Positions 30,545 to 38,361 of a stretch of 64,000 bases of DNA are shown piece after piece. The translations under genes and the position numbers were made by a program. The DNA comes from JAWVFM01 sp963841455. Its GTDB lineage: Bacteria > Actinomycetota > Thermoleophilia > Solirubrobacterales > 70-9. Location of the stretch: the NCBI GenBank assembly GCA_963841455.1, contig CAWJCU010000001.1, positions 124,001 to 188,000 on the forward strand, given 5' to 3'. Position 1 is the stretch's first letter. Every line of letters begins with the position of its first letter. The notes under the pieces are model-generated. The model worked only from the letters and a program-made list of their open reading frames with translations. It did no database searches and had not been told where the DNA came from.

Positions 30545-30974
30545 CGCGTGGTGTCTTCTACGAGCGATCTCTTCATCCTGGCGTCCATTCGGCGGGGGAC
30601 CCGACGCTACTCGACCGTTCCCGACTCCATGCCCCGAGGCGCTGAGCGGCCCGGCGGGACTGGTTTCGCCCCACCGTGATCCCGGTGCTCCTCGTCGCGC
30701 GGAGCGGTAGCGGGTAGCAGTGGGGTCCCGATCTGCCCAGCCACGCGATGCTTGTCCGTGTACTTGACATGGCGATGGGAGAAGGCCGGGGGCAGCTCGA
30801 CGCCTTCCTGGCGACGGCCCCCGAGACCCCGGAGCTGACACGCAGAGCCTGAAACACCGACATTTCCGACACGAAATGTCGCCGCGGTCTCGGGTGCTCG
30901 CGGGACCATCGCGCAAGGTTGACTTCCGACAGAAACCGCTGCAAAGTCGTCCCGGCGTGTGTGAGCATCAGCCA
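30545..30974. other. Mostly non-coding stretch inside the first tRNA-bounded unit
   Basis: A 34-codon frame at 30748-30852 (ending GQLDAFLATAPETPELTRRA) could be the tail of a lost gene but I cannot assign it. A perfect inverted repeat lies at 30858 and a lone CCATCGCGCA at 30906-30915. No other gene is supported. Confidence 0.4.
30858..30881. repeat. Perfect 9-bp inverted repeat
   Basis: CGACATTTC and GAAATGTCG around CGACAC, AT-richer than its surroundings, about 95 bases before attachment copy 2. It could be a protein-binding site of the lost recombination or regulatory module, or a terminator. Confidence 0.5.
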
Positions 30975-31035
30975 TCTCGAAAACCGTTTCGGGCCATTTC
31001 GGTCCGACGAGGGTTCGAATCCCTCCCCCTCCGCT
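30975..31035 (+). repeat. Direct repeat, copy 2: displaced 3' part of tRNA-Ser(CGA)
   Basis: Exactly the 61 bases of 29484-29544, without the 5' half of a tRNA (the preceding bases do not match), so it is not a functional gene. It is offset 1,491 bases from copy 1. This is the classic form of a right attachment site left by a tRNA-targeting element. Confidence 0.85.
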
Positions 31036-31146
31036 CAAGTCCCGGATTTGGCTTGATCAAGCGGAAAACGGAGTGCCCGGGGCGCGTCTTTCGAGCTTGG
31101 TCGGCTGGCACCGACCCGGCCTCCTCAAGGTCCGTGAGTTAAAGGA

Positions 31147-31168
31147 CCATCGCGCGATCATCGCGCAG
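31147..31168 (+). repeat. Tandem 11-bp repeats (YYATCGCGCAR), right set
   Basis: CCATCGCGCGA (31147-31157) followed by TCATCGCGCAG (31158-31168), again offset 1,491 bases from the left pair; CTATCGCGCA recurs at 31212-31221. The 31036-31395 stretch otherwise holds no gene. Confidence 0.55.
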
Positions 31169-31395
31169 AGCTAAGGCCCAGAGCCGAATATCGAGTCTGG
31201 GTCTGCGCCGACTATCGCGCAGAGCCGTTGATCAGGCCTCCGATGCGGGCGTCCGCTGGTGGCGAACGTCACGCTCGCTTTTCGCGCAGAGGGGAAGCGG
31301 CGGCGAAGGCGTGCCGGCGACACTCGGCTGGGCGACACGACGATGAGTTTCGCCGCTGAGGATGGTCCTATCTGGTAGTCGATACGAGACTCTTG

Positions 31396-31669
31396 ATGAC
31401 CGCGCCAAACCAAAGCTACGACCGTGATCCGCGCGTCGACGACTACGTCAGGCGGCTGCCGTGCTGGCAGCAGGAGATCTGCCAGCAGCTTCGCGACTTG
31501 ATCCACGCTGCCGATGTCGAGGTCATCGAGACGATCAAGCGACGCATACAGCCCTATCTCGTTCCGAGAAGGAGATGCGATCAACCGGCCGGCCCTGACC
31601 ACCATGCTCAGGCAGATCATTGCCAACAACTGCGCCGGTGGCTGGCGCAGGCTGAAGACCGCCGAATAG
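31396..31669 (+). pseudogene. DUF1801 protein remnant with internal deletion
   Basis: The N-terminus is a good DUF1801 start (DDYVRRLPCWQQEICQQLRD, then LIHAADVEVIETIKRRIQPY). After LV the frame changes near 31565 and the family's C-terminus follows directly: FREGDAINRPALTTMLRQII, then ANNCAGGWRRLKTAE and TAG at 31667-31669. The middle third of the domain is missing, so the gene is dead. DUF1801/YdhG proteins are small soluble proteins of uncertain, possibly metal-related, role. Confidence 0.7.
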
Positions 31670-31762
31670 TTGCCTGCTCCGGCGGGATATGCATTCGGCG
31701 AGGCTGCTCGTGATCGCGCGAACGAGGAGCCGTTGCTATCACGTGAACCTACGACGGCATCG

Positions 31763-32973
31763 TCATCCGATCGCGGGTGCAACGCGATCCTCGTTTGACG
31801 GAGGTCTCGGAGGCAGCTCTGGCGCCGGAGCGGCCCCGATCAGGCGCGCCACCGGCCGAAGCCGCGTCAGGAGGCCGGCGAGGCCGAACGAGGACGGGAT
31901 CCCGACGATGAGAACGATGACGAGCTTCAGCCCCGCCGCGATGGCGAGCGGGTGGACGGCGAGTGCGAGGCCGACGATCATCGGCGGGTGAACGAGGAAG
32001 GCCCCGTATGCAGCGCCGCCGAGGCGCCGCATGAGCGCGCTGTGGCGATCGAATCGCCGACGAAAGAGCGTGACCAGCCATAGACAAGCGGAGACGGCGA
32101 GGGCTCCCTCGGCGACGGCGGCGGCGAGCGCCTGCCAGTGCCAGCCGCCCGCGAACGCGTGCTTGCCGCCGGCGAAGAACCCGCCCGCGGCGAGGACGAG
32201 CGGCAGCATCACTACGGCCGCCAGGCCCGCGAGTCCGCAACGGCGGGCGAGTTGCAGCGAGATGCCTTCGAGCCAGCCGCGCCGGCCGGCGACGGCGCCG
32301 AATCCGAACAGGATCGCGTACTGGGGGAAGACCGACAGCTGAAGATGGAACTGCTCACTTCCGAGCGGAAATGCAAAACGGGCCGCGAACGAGGCGATCG
32401 CGATCGCCGCGGTGACGGTGGCGACGGCGCCGCCGCGGAGCCCGGGCCGGCCGTCCGCGGTGGCGCGCCGGGCCGAGCTCGGCCGCAGCGCCCGCCACAG
32501 GGCACCGGCGCCCGAGAACACCAGCAGCGCCTCGAGGAACCACGTCGGCCCCGGGTCGAGCCCCAGGCCGCGTGCGAGACGAACGGCCAGAACGCCGGGT
32601 TGCCGCCGTCGCTTCGGACGCTCACGTACTCGAGCGCCGGGCCGACGAGGAGGGTGTAGGCGAGGAGCGGCAGCCCGAGGCGAACGAGCCTGTCGCGCAT
32701 GAATCGAGCGGGCCCCTTGCGCTCGAGCGCGGGCGCGCTCAGCGATCCCGAGACGAGGAAGAAGAGACCCAGGCCGAAGAGCCAGCCGACACCGCCGACG
32801 GCGGTCAGCAGGTCGCGCAGCGGAGCCGCGACCCGATCGTACGACTGCAGGTACCAGGAGCCGTGCATGCCGTAGGTGATGGCGATGTGGACGGCGATGA
32901 CGCCGGCGACGAGAGCGACCTTGAGGTTGTCGAGGTAGGGGAGGCGCGGCGGGCGGCCGCCCGCCGAAGTCAC
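31763..32973 (-). CDS. Acyltransferase-3 family membrane protein, split by a frameshift
   Basis: From the GTG at 32973: TSAGGRPPRLPYLDNLKVAL, VIAVHIAITYGMHGSWYLQS (the family His), GLGLFFLVSGSLSAPALERK and FMRDRLVRLGLPLLAYTLLV. Near 32562 the sense moves to another frame (GLGLDPGPTWFLEALLVFSG) and runs through several more helices to MRRLGGAAYGAFLVHPPMIV, then VIVLIVGIPSSFGLAGLLTR and the stop at 31763. The joined length of about 400 residues with about ten helices is normal for an O-acyltransferase of the OatA/NodX type. The GTG overlaps the TetR stop (GTGA), so the regulator and enzyme form an operon. Confidence 0.75.
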
Positions 32974-33554
32974 CGCTCGGCCTCCAGCGCTGCGACCTCG
33001 CCAGAGAAGCCGGTGATGGCGATCACGACCTGTCGCCAGGCGCATTCGAAGTCAGCGTCGCGCACCGATTGGTCGTGCGGGGCGAATCGTCCGCCGCTCT
33101 CGGAGGCCGCGAAGCCGATCACGAACGTGCTGAGCAGCCGCTCGACCCTGGGAACGAGCTCTTCCGGAACCGCGGCGTCCCGAAGCGCCGTGTAGACCAC
33201 CTCGCGCACTCGCAGCGCTGCGGAGGTGGCGACCGGCCGCCTGAGAAGCAACAGGACCGCACCGGGGTGACGCGCGGCGGTCTCACGCATGCTCGTGGCG
33301 AGAGCGTGCAGACTCTCGTCCCACGGGAGGCTGGCATCGGGCATCGGAAGCTCCGCGAGCAGCCGCTCAACGAGGCCATCGAGCAAGTCCTCCTTGTCGC
33401 GGACGTGGTGGTAGAGCGCCATCGGGGTGACCCCCAACCGGCCGGCGACAGCGCGCATGCTCACCGCAGAGAGGCCTCGCTCCTCGGCGAGCGCGAGCGT
33501 GCCATCCAACACGGCGGTGCGCGATATGCGGGCCTGACGGGGCAATGCGGGCAA
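32970..33554 (-). CDS. TetR/AcrR family regulator with TetR_C domain
   Basis: A 194-residue regulator. Helix-turn-helix: VLDGTLALAEERGLSAVSMR and AVAGRLGVTPMALYHHVRDK, where the P-M-A-L-Y-H-H-V recognition helix is typical of the TetR/VarR type with a TetR_C effector domain. It is cotranscribed with the acyltransferase (GTGA overlap). The start appears to be TTG at 33554, immediately next to an imperfect palindrome that is probably its own operator. Confidence 0.9.
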   Translation of the reverse strand: MPALPRQARISRTAVLDGTLALAEERGLSAVSMRAVAGRLGVTPMALYHHVRDKEDLLDGLVERLLAELPMPDASLPWDESLHALATSMRETAARHPGAVLLLLRRPVATSAALRVREVVYTALRDAAVPEELVPRVERLLSTFVIGFAASESGGRFAPHDQSVRDADFECAWRQVVIAITGFSGEVAALEAER

Positions 33555-33556
33555 TA

Positions 33557-33584
33557 GTATACACCGTATGTTTACGCTGTACAG
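33557..33584. promoter_or_regulatory. Candidate TetR operator / promoter
   Basis: GTATACACCGTA and TACGCTGTACAG are inverted repeats matching at 9 of 12 positions around TGTT, directly upstream of the TetR start and AT-rich compared with its surroundings. TATACA and similar hexamers within it may serve as promoter elements. Confidence 0.55.
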
Positions 33585-33599
33585 AACTTAAGACATAGG

Positions 33600-33940
33600 T
33601 GGCCACGAAACGCTCAAAGCCGTTGTCGTCGCCCGGCAGCTCGAGCGCGGGCGGTTCGACCAGGGCGACCTCTGCCCGTGGGCTCACCGACCGACTCGCT
33701 GATTCGCTAGCGCCACCATCTTTGGGGTGACGTCGACGCCGAGGTACCGAGCGTCCTCCTTGAGTCGGTCGCGTAGGAGCGAGGCCGCGAAACGCCCGGT
33801 CCCGCAGCCCAGCTCGAACACCGACTGACCCTCCGTGAGCTCGCCAAGTTCCGCCAGCCTGGACGTCGCCACATCCTCGTAGAAGCGCTATGTGTCCTGT
33901 ACGCGTCCAATTCGGTCATAGACTCGACGCGCCTGTTCAG
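33600..33940 (-). pseudogene. SAM-dependent methyltransferase remnant
   Basis: Pieces of a class I methyltransferase in order: ARRVYDRIGRVQD then an internal TAG, RFYEDVATSRLAELGELTEG, SVFELGCGTGRFAASLLRDR (motif I) and ARYLGVDVTPKMVALANQRV, then a stop and frame change near 33684, and finally EVALVEPPALELPGDDNGFE and RFVATYVL, after which it is lost at the TetR operator. One nonsense codon, one shift and a missing C-terminal half show it is a pseudogene. Confidence 0.75.
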
Positions 33941-33943
33941 CAC

Positions 33944-34259
33944 CCAGCGGCGTGCGGTTGCTCCAGTCTGGCGGGTGCAGGAATTGCGCGTCCTGCCCGT
34001 CCTCGCGCAAGGCAGGCGCGGCGACGGTGCGAAGGGGATGGAGCCTCGGCGCCGGGAACGCCGATCCCGTCAGGCGATGCGACCAAGATGACCCTCGTTT
34101 CCGGGTGACGCTGCGCGTGGAGCCCGAAGACGAGGCCCATTCGAGACGCGGATCAAGAGCAGCGCCCTGTTCCTCCCCCGAGAGGCGACCTGCTCGCCGT
34201 CGTTTTACCTGTAGCCCCAACCCCAGCGGTAGGCCGCTCACCTCTTACGGGGCAGTCGC
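33944..34259. other. Degenerate stretch between the methyltransferase remnant and the VOC gene
   Basis: Open frames exist on the reverse strand but their translations look like shadows. The part next to 33944 carries the first residues of the methyltransferase remnant. I see no RNA, repeat or intact gene here. Confidence 0.4.
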
Positions 34260-34748
34260 TCAGCGCCTGCGTCGGCGCAACTGAGCCGCGATCGAGCCTG
34301 ATCCCCTGACCAATCCGCGGGCAAAGGACAGCGACAGTGGTCGAGGCCGGTTGACTACCTCGAGCTTCATCCCGTCGGGATCGAAGAAGAACACGGCGTA
34401 GTAGCCCGGCGTGTAATGCCGCTCACCGGGTTCCCCGTCGAACTGAGCCCCTTGCTCGTGCGCCCACCAAGCGGCTCGGTCCACGGCGCGCCGGGATGAG
34501 GCCTCGAATGCGATGTGATGGAGACCGAGCCTGTAGCGGTCGTACATCTCATCGGAGCCTGAGGGTCGCTGGCGAAGCCCGAGCACGCCCTGCCAGTCTG
34601 GCCCCCAGAGGTAGTGGATCGTCTCGCCCCCTTCGCCCTCCTCCTCGAAGTGGGCCACCCAGCCCAACGGCGCAAGGAGGCCACGATAGAACGGGAGGCT
34701 GCGAGCGATCGACGAGACCACAAGGTCGACGTGGTCGATCAGCGGCAC
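34260..34748 (-). CDS. VOC (glyoxalase/dioxygenase fold) family protein
   Basis: About 162 residues from the GTG at 34748: PLIDHVDLVVSSIARSLPFY is the first VOC module with its metal His, then LGLHHIAFEASSRRAVDRAA (second His) and YYAVFFFDPDGMKLEVVNRP with the metal Glu. One metal-binding VOC domain is complete; reactions range from glyoxalase to extradiol cleavage or antibiotic resistance and cannot be told apart here. The C-terminal tail is very basic (QLRRRRR). The longer frame to 34814 is less likely. Confidence 0.85.
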   Translation of the reverse strand: MPLIDHVDLVVSSIARSLPFYRGLLAPLGWVAHFEEEGEGGETIHYLWGPDWQGVLGLRQRPSGSDEMYDRYRLGLHHIAFEASSRRAVDRAAWWAHEQGAQFDGEPGERHYTPGYYAVFFFDPDGMKLEVVNRPRPLSLSFARGLVRGSGSIAAQLRRRRR

Positions 34749-34835
34749 TCCAGGAACGCTACGCGTTGTGGCGAGTCGGCGCTGCCACAGGCGGAACGCG
34801 ATGCGGCTCGGCAAGGCAGACCACGGCGCCGGTGC

Positions 34836-35210
34836 TCAAGACGTAACTGCGCCCCGCGCTGTGTCGGCCGGCGCCTTCAGAAGCCGCTCGCCAATCGCGT
34901 ACACGAGGGCGTGATGGGCGACCGAGACTGCGGCCAGGGCGGCGCCGAGCGCTGCCTCGCCGGAAGTGGCGAGCGCCAGGGCCGCCAGGGCAGAGATCGC
35001 AAGCTCCTCGACAAGGCGAAGCAGCTCGGCGTGTCTGCCCGCGCCGCGGAAGTCGAGCGCTCCCCAGACGCCGAAGCCGACGACGGGCGCGGCGATGCCC
35101 AGCAGCACCTTCCCGGCGGCACTATCTGCGGTGTGAACCCCCCAGTAGGCGAAGCCGGCGACGATGCCGAGCTCCATCAGCACCCGCAAGGAAAGGTTGA
35201 GAGCGCTCAC
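34836..35210 (-). CDS. YrdB/DUF2568 family membrane protein
   Basis: A 124-residue protein from the GTG at 35210 with four hydrophobic helices: LNLSLRVLMELGIVAGFAYW, VLLGIAAPVVGFGVWGALDF (with the conserved W-G segment), LVEELAISALAALALATSGE and LAAVSVAHHALVYAIGERLL. This is the DUF2568/YrdB pattern. Function unknown. It follows the nitroreductase-like gene at 35225 by 14 bases on the same strand, so both are likely one transcript. The frame extends to 35465, but that part overlaps the neighbour. Confidence 0.8.
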   Translation of the reverse strand: MSALNLSLRVLMELGIVAGFAYWGVHTADSAAGKVLLGIAAPVVGFGVWGALDFRGAGRHAELLRLVEELAISALAALALATSGEAALGAALAAVSVAHHALVYAIGERLLKAPADTARGAVTS

Positions 35211-35224
35211 AGGCCGCACGCGCG

Positions 35225-35689
35225 CTACTTCGAGGAGTCGATCACGAACACGGGGTGGTCCGGCGCGATCCGTGCGAGGTCCGCCGGCGGAGCGTCCGGT
35301 CCGACCCCATCGAAGAACTGACCCACCTCCCACTTCCAGCGGCGAAGGTAAGCGCGAAGGATCTCCGCCTTCTCCGCGTCGTCCACCTCGGAGGCGGAGA
35401 AGCGCTCGCGCCGGCGCCCGAGCAGGAGATCGCCCTGACCGGCGGCGCGAAGGTTTCGCACCCACTGGGTGTGGCCGCGCGGCGCGACCAGATATCGCCG
35501 GCCGTCGAGCGTGAGCGGGTTGACGGGATTTCGCCGAGGCTCTCCGCTCTTCCGCCCTTGCACCTCGAGGATGCGCGAGCCCGCGAAGCTCAGCCCCAAT
35601 CTCGTCAGCCCCGCGATCAGCGGATTGAAGACCTTGCGGTCGAACCAGCTCGGGGCGCTATATGCCGGGCCCGCGGACGCAGCCGTCAT
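35225..35689 (-). CDS. Deazaflavin (F420)-dependent nitroreductase family protein
   Basis: A 154-residue split-barrel protein of the DDN family: RILEVQGRKSGEPRRNPVNP, LDGRRYLVAPRGHTQWVRNL and RAAGQGDLLLGRRRERF are the cofactor-binding core known from Mycobacterium Ddn, which uses F420. It probably reduces a quinone or nitro compound. First gene of a likely two-gene unit with the YrdB gene. A second, divergent member of the family is at 56780. Confidence 0.9.
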   Translation of the reverse strand: MTAASAGPAYSAPSWFDRKVFNPLIAGLTRLGLSFAGSRILEVQGRKSGEPRRNPVNPLTLDGRRYLVAPRGHTQWVRNLRAAGQGDLLLGRRRERFSASEVDDAEKAEILRAYLRRWKWEVGQFFDGVGPDAPPADLARIAPDHPVFVIDSSK

Positions 35690-35991
35690 GTGTGACCTCC
35701 TGGCAGCTCACCTTCGAACTACCCGCGTCAAGGCCGGTTGAAAACTGATCCACCGAGACCGGGCGGAGGCGCCCGCCAGATCTCGCCGCGCGATGAGGAG
35801 AAGTCATGCGAATCGTCTCGGCTCGCTGTCGCATCGCGTGAAAGCGGGGTCCAGGGAGCTGCTGCAAGTCGTCCGCGCGGGACGACCAGGAGGAGTCTGC
35901 GCAGCCTCCCCCGGTGACTATTGACACGCGCGTGCCGACAGCACATGGCTGCTTCCTCGTCGCGCAAAGCGGAACCAGCGCCGAACCCGGA
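35690..35991. other. Gene-free stretch with a possible IS-end remnant
   Basis: No gene on either strand. GGTTGAAAACTGATCC near 35734-35749 resembles the terminal sequence of some IS21-type elements, but no transposase is present, so this is only a suggestion. A short hairpin CGGGCG/CGCCCG lies near 35760-35776. Confidence 0.3.
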
Positions 35992-36179
35992 CTAGGACAC
36001 GTAGGCCTTGCGCACCATGGCGGCCGTCCATCGGTTCGTGCCGTGGCCCGGGCGGACATCCTTGCGGTTCAGGTTCTCGGCGATCTCGTCGAGGGACTTG
36101 CCCTTCGCGAGCAGCGTCCGGATCTGCGTCCGCCGTCCGTAGTCCAGCTTGTTGCACCAGGTGTGGGACAGTCGACGTC
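35992..36179 (-). pseudogene. Recombinase-like helix-turn-helix fragment
   Basis: The reverse strand reads RRTQIRTLLAKGKSLDEIAE then NLNRKDVRPGHGTNRWTAAM and VRKAYVS before TAG at 35992-35994. The pattern (long helix, E-I-A-x-x-L-N, W-T-x-x-M-V) matches the HTH found in serine recombinases and the small recombinase-like HTH proteins. No start codon is clear before the divergent oxidase gene at 36180, so it is probably a 3' fragment. It is the only trace of recombination machinery I see in the island. Confidence 0.45.
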
Positions 36180-37649
36180 ATGGACGAGGTCTCGCGAAGA
36201 CAGCTGATAAAGCTCGCCGCCGCGGCGAGCGCCGGCGCGGCGCTCTTCCCCGCCGTCGACCTCCTCGGCACAGTCGACGCTGCGGCCGATCCGCCCGGAG
36301 TTCAAGGCGCCCCGAGACTGACGGGACGGGTCATCCGTCCGGGGGACCCAAGCTACGACGGGGCGCGGATCGATTGGGATCGCCTCTTCAATCATTACCC
36401 GCTCGCGATCGTCTTCTGCCAGACGGCCAGAGACGTCGTCAACGCCATCGCCTGGGCGCGACGGCACGACGTTGCCATTCGGGCACGAAGCGGTCGTCAC
36501 AGCCTCGAGGGCTGGTCGAACATCGACGGCGGCCTCGTCATCGACGTCAGCGAAATGAAGCGGATACGAATCGACGCCAACTCGCGCACCGCGACGATCG
36601 CCGCCGGCGTCACGCAGGGTGAGAGTGTCGCTGCGCTTGGCGCCGAGGGCCTCGCGCTTCCGGTCGGCTCTGAGGCGGGGGTCGGAGTGGTTGGCGCAAC
36701 GCTCGGGGGCGGCTTCGGCTTTCTGACGCGCGCCTTCGGCTTGGCGTGCGACAACCTGCTGGCAGTCCGGATCGCGGTTCCCGAGGGGCGTCGCGGCGCC
36801 AGGCTGATCAACGCTGACGACAGACATCATCGGGACCTGCTCTGGGCCTGCAGGGGCGGAGGGGGCGGGAACTTCGGCATCGTCACCTCGCTGACCTACC
36901 GGCTTCACCCGATCTCCGAAGTTGCCTTCGTCACAGCGAAGTGGCCGGACTTCTCGAGCTTCGCGTCTGTCATCGAGGCCTGGCAGCGAAGAGCGCCTCG
37001 GGCCGACCGACGGCTCACGAGCGTGCTCGAGGTCGACCCAGCGTCGTTCCAGCTCTTCGCCGTGCTCAAGTCGGGCACCACTGCTGAAGCGCAACGGCTG
37101 CTAGCGCCGCTGACGTCGATCGGGAGTCCGACGGTGAACGTTGAGTCGAAGAGCTGGCCCGCCCTATACGCGGCGCTCAACTCGGGGCCTCGTCAGTATG
37201 GGAACTGGAAGTTCTTCTCGCAATTCGTCTCGAGCCCGTTTTCCGCCGAGGCAATCGACGTGGTTCAGAGCTATATGCAGCGCGCGCCATCGCCGCCTAG
37301 CAATTTCTTCTGCTCGGCTTTCGGCGGCGCCGTGCGGCACGGACCATCCGGTGGCTCGGCATTTCCTCATCGGGACGCCCTCTTCTACGCGGAGCCGGGT
37401 GCCGGCTGGAACGGTGACGCGTTGACCGCGTCTTCTCAGGCCTGGGTCGCCGAGTTCGGCCAAGCACTACGCCGGCACGTCAGTGGCGCTTACGTCAACG
37501 TGCCGAATGCAGGGATGGGGGACTGGGCGACCGCCTACTACGGCGGAAATTACGAGCGGCTGCGCAGGGTGAAGGCCAAGTACGACCCCCTCGAGGTCTT
37601 CCGCTTTGCGCAGAGCATCCCGCCGGCTCGCTTCCCCACGTCCGGCTAG
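36180..37649 (+). CDS. Tat-exported FAD-binding oxidase (berberine-bridge-like)
   Basis: A 489-residue oxidase. SRRQLIKLAAAASAGAALFP is a twin-arginine signal. The PCMH FAD domain has IRARSGRHSLEGWSNIDGGL, where the His is the usual covalent 8-alpha FAD site, and VGVVGATLGGGFGFLTRAFG. The second covalent Cys of bicovalent BBE enzymes is absent (Val-Val-Gly instead of Cys-x-x-Val-Gly). The BBE C-terminal segment is present: YYGGNYERLRRVKAKYDPLE, VFRF. It likely oxidises a sugar or phenolic compound with O2 outside the membrane. It ends at a strong terminator. Confidence 0.92.
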   Translation: MDEVSRRQLIKLAAAASAGAALFPAVDLLGTVDAAADPPGVQGAPRLTGRVIRPGDPSYDGARIDWDRLFNHYPLAIVFCQTARDVVNAIAWARRHDVAIRARSGRHSLEGWSNIDGGLVIDVSEMKRIRIDANSRTATIAAGVTQGESVAALGAEGLALPVGSEAGVGVVGATLGGGFGFLTRAFGLACDNLLAVRIAVPEGRRGARLINADDRHHRDLLWACRGGGGGNFGIVTSLTYRLHPISEVAFVTAKWPDFSSFASVIEAWQRRAPRADRRLTSVLEVDPASFQLFAVLKSGTTAEAQRLLAPLTSIGSPTVNVESKSWPALYAALNSGPRQYGNWKFFSQFVSSPFSAEAIDVVQSYMQRAPSPPSNFFCSAFGGAVRHGPSGGSAFPHRDALFYAEPGAGWNGDALTASSQAWVAEFGQALRRHVSGAYVNVPNAGMGDWATAYYGGNYERLRRVKAKYDPLEVFRFAQSIPPARFPTSG

Positions 37650-37693
37650 GGCCTGATTTCCAACTTCGGAGAACCTGCCAGTGCACGAACGAA

Positions 37694-37730
37694 AACGGGC
37701 CGGGCACGCCTGTGGCGTGCCCGGCCCGTT
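37694..37730. terminator. Strong bidirectional terminator hairpin
   Basis: AACGGGCCGGGCACGCC and GGCGTGCCCGGCCCGTT make a perfect 17-bp stem with a TGT loop, flanked by A-rich and T-containing bases, between the convergent oxidase and secreted-protein genes. Confidence 0.85.
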
Positions 37731-37749
37731 CTCCAAGCGCTCTCGGTGA

Positions 37750-38100
37750 TTACGCCTGGATCGTCTTCGAGACGAGGGGCAGGCAGGCGCCCTTGGCGTT
37801 GACCGTGGCGTAGAACTTGCCGCGGACCTGGCCGGAGTTGCCGGTGTCCCAGCTTCCGTCGCTCTCGGTCGTGTCGGAGTAGAGGACCTTGCCGCTTGAC
37901 TTGTGGACCGTCACGGTGCGGTTCGCAAGGCAGCTGGCCTTGCCCGACTTGATCTTCCCGTAGAAGCCGTCGCCCGAGTAGTGGATCGTCAGCTTGTCGT
38001 GGGAGGGGCTGTTGGCCGACGCGACGCTCGTGGCGGCCCCGGCGACGCTGAGAGCGGCGAGAAGGGCGACGAGGGCGCGGCGGGTCTTGGTGATGTTCAT
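37750..38100 (-). CDS. Small secreted protein of unknown function
   Basis: A 116-residue protein from the ATG at 38100, behind AAGGAG. Signal peptide RRALVALLAALSVAGAATSV with cleavage near SANSPS. The mature part is a small beta-sandwich-like domain: ASCLANRTVTVHKSSGKVLY, SDTTESDGSWDTGNSGQVRG and KFYATVNAKGACLPLVSKTI. The D-G-S-W pattern and two Cys resemble carboxypeptidase-regulatory/Ig-like extracellular modules. It is the last intact gene inside the putative island. Confidence 0.8.
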   Translation of the reverse strand: MNITKTRRALVALLAALSVAGAATSVASANSPSHDKLTIHYSGDGFYGKIKSGKASCLANRTVTVHKSSGKVLYSDTTESDGSWDTGNSGQVRGKFYATVNAKGACLPLVSKTIQA

Positions 38101-38235
38101 TTTATGTTCTCCTTGGTAGGTGGTTTCGAACTGCACGGGCATCCTCGCCCGCGCAGGCCGCTCCCACCAGGGGCCCTAGGTGTGGACCTCGCCACCCCTG
38201 AAGCAAACGGCGACCGTGGCGATATGTGCCCTGAA

Positions 38236-38299
38236 GTCTTGAAAACCATTTCGGGCCGCTGTCGCCTCGAATCCGGGTTGATCAAGCGGTAAACACAGC
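38236..38299 (+). repeat. Decayed third copy of the tRNA-Ser attachment repeat
   Basis: GTCTTGAAAACCATTTCGGGCC matches the anticodon-arm part of the exact repeats with two changes; then TCGAATCC and, after a gap, TTGATCAAGCGGTAAAC, which matches the flank following copies 1 and 2. Several internal blocks are lost. It marks a likely older right end of the island. Confidence 0.6.
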
Positions 38300-38361
38300 G
38301 CTCTGACCGCTCCATTCGGCTCCCGAGCGCGAGCACGCAAGCGGCGATCGCCACCGCCGCG

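Noticed and set aside
30607..31038. Reverse frame starting GGGGIRTLVGPKWPETVFE
   Set aside because: Antisense to the displaced tRNA-Ser fragment; the rest shows no family and no coding pattern.
29545..38235. Integrase or transposase gene inside the island
   Set aside because: I looked for tyrosine-recombinase, serine-recombinase and transposase signatures on both strands and found only the short HTH fragment at 35992-36179.
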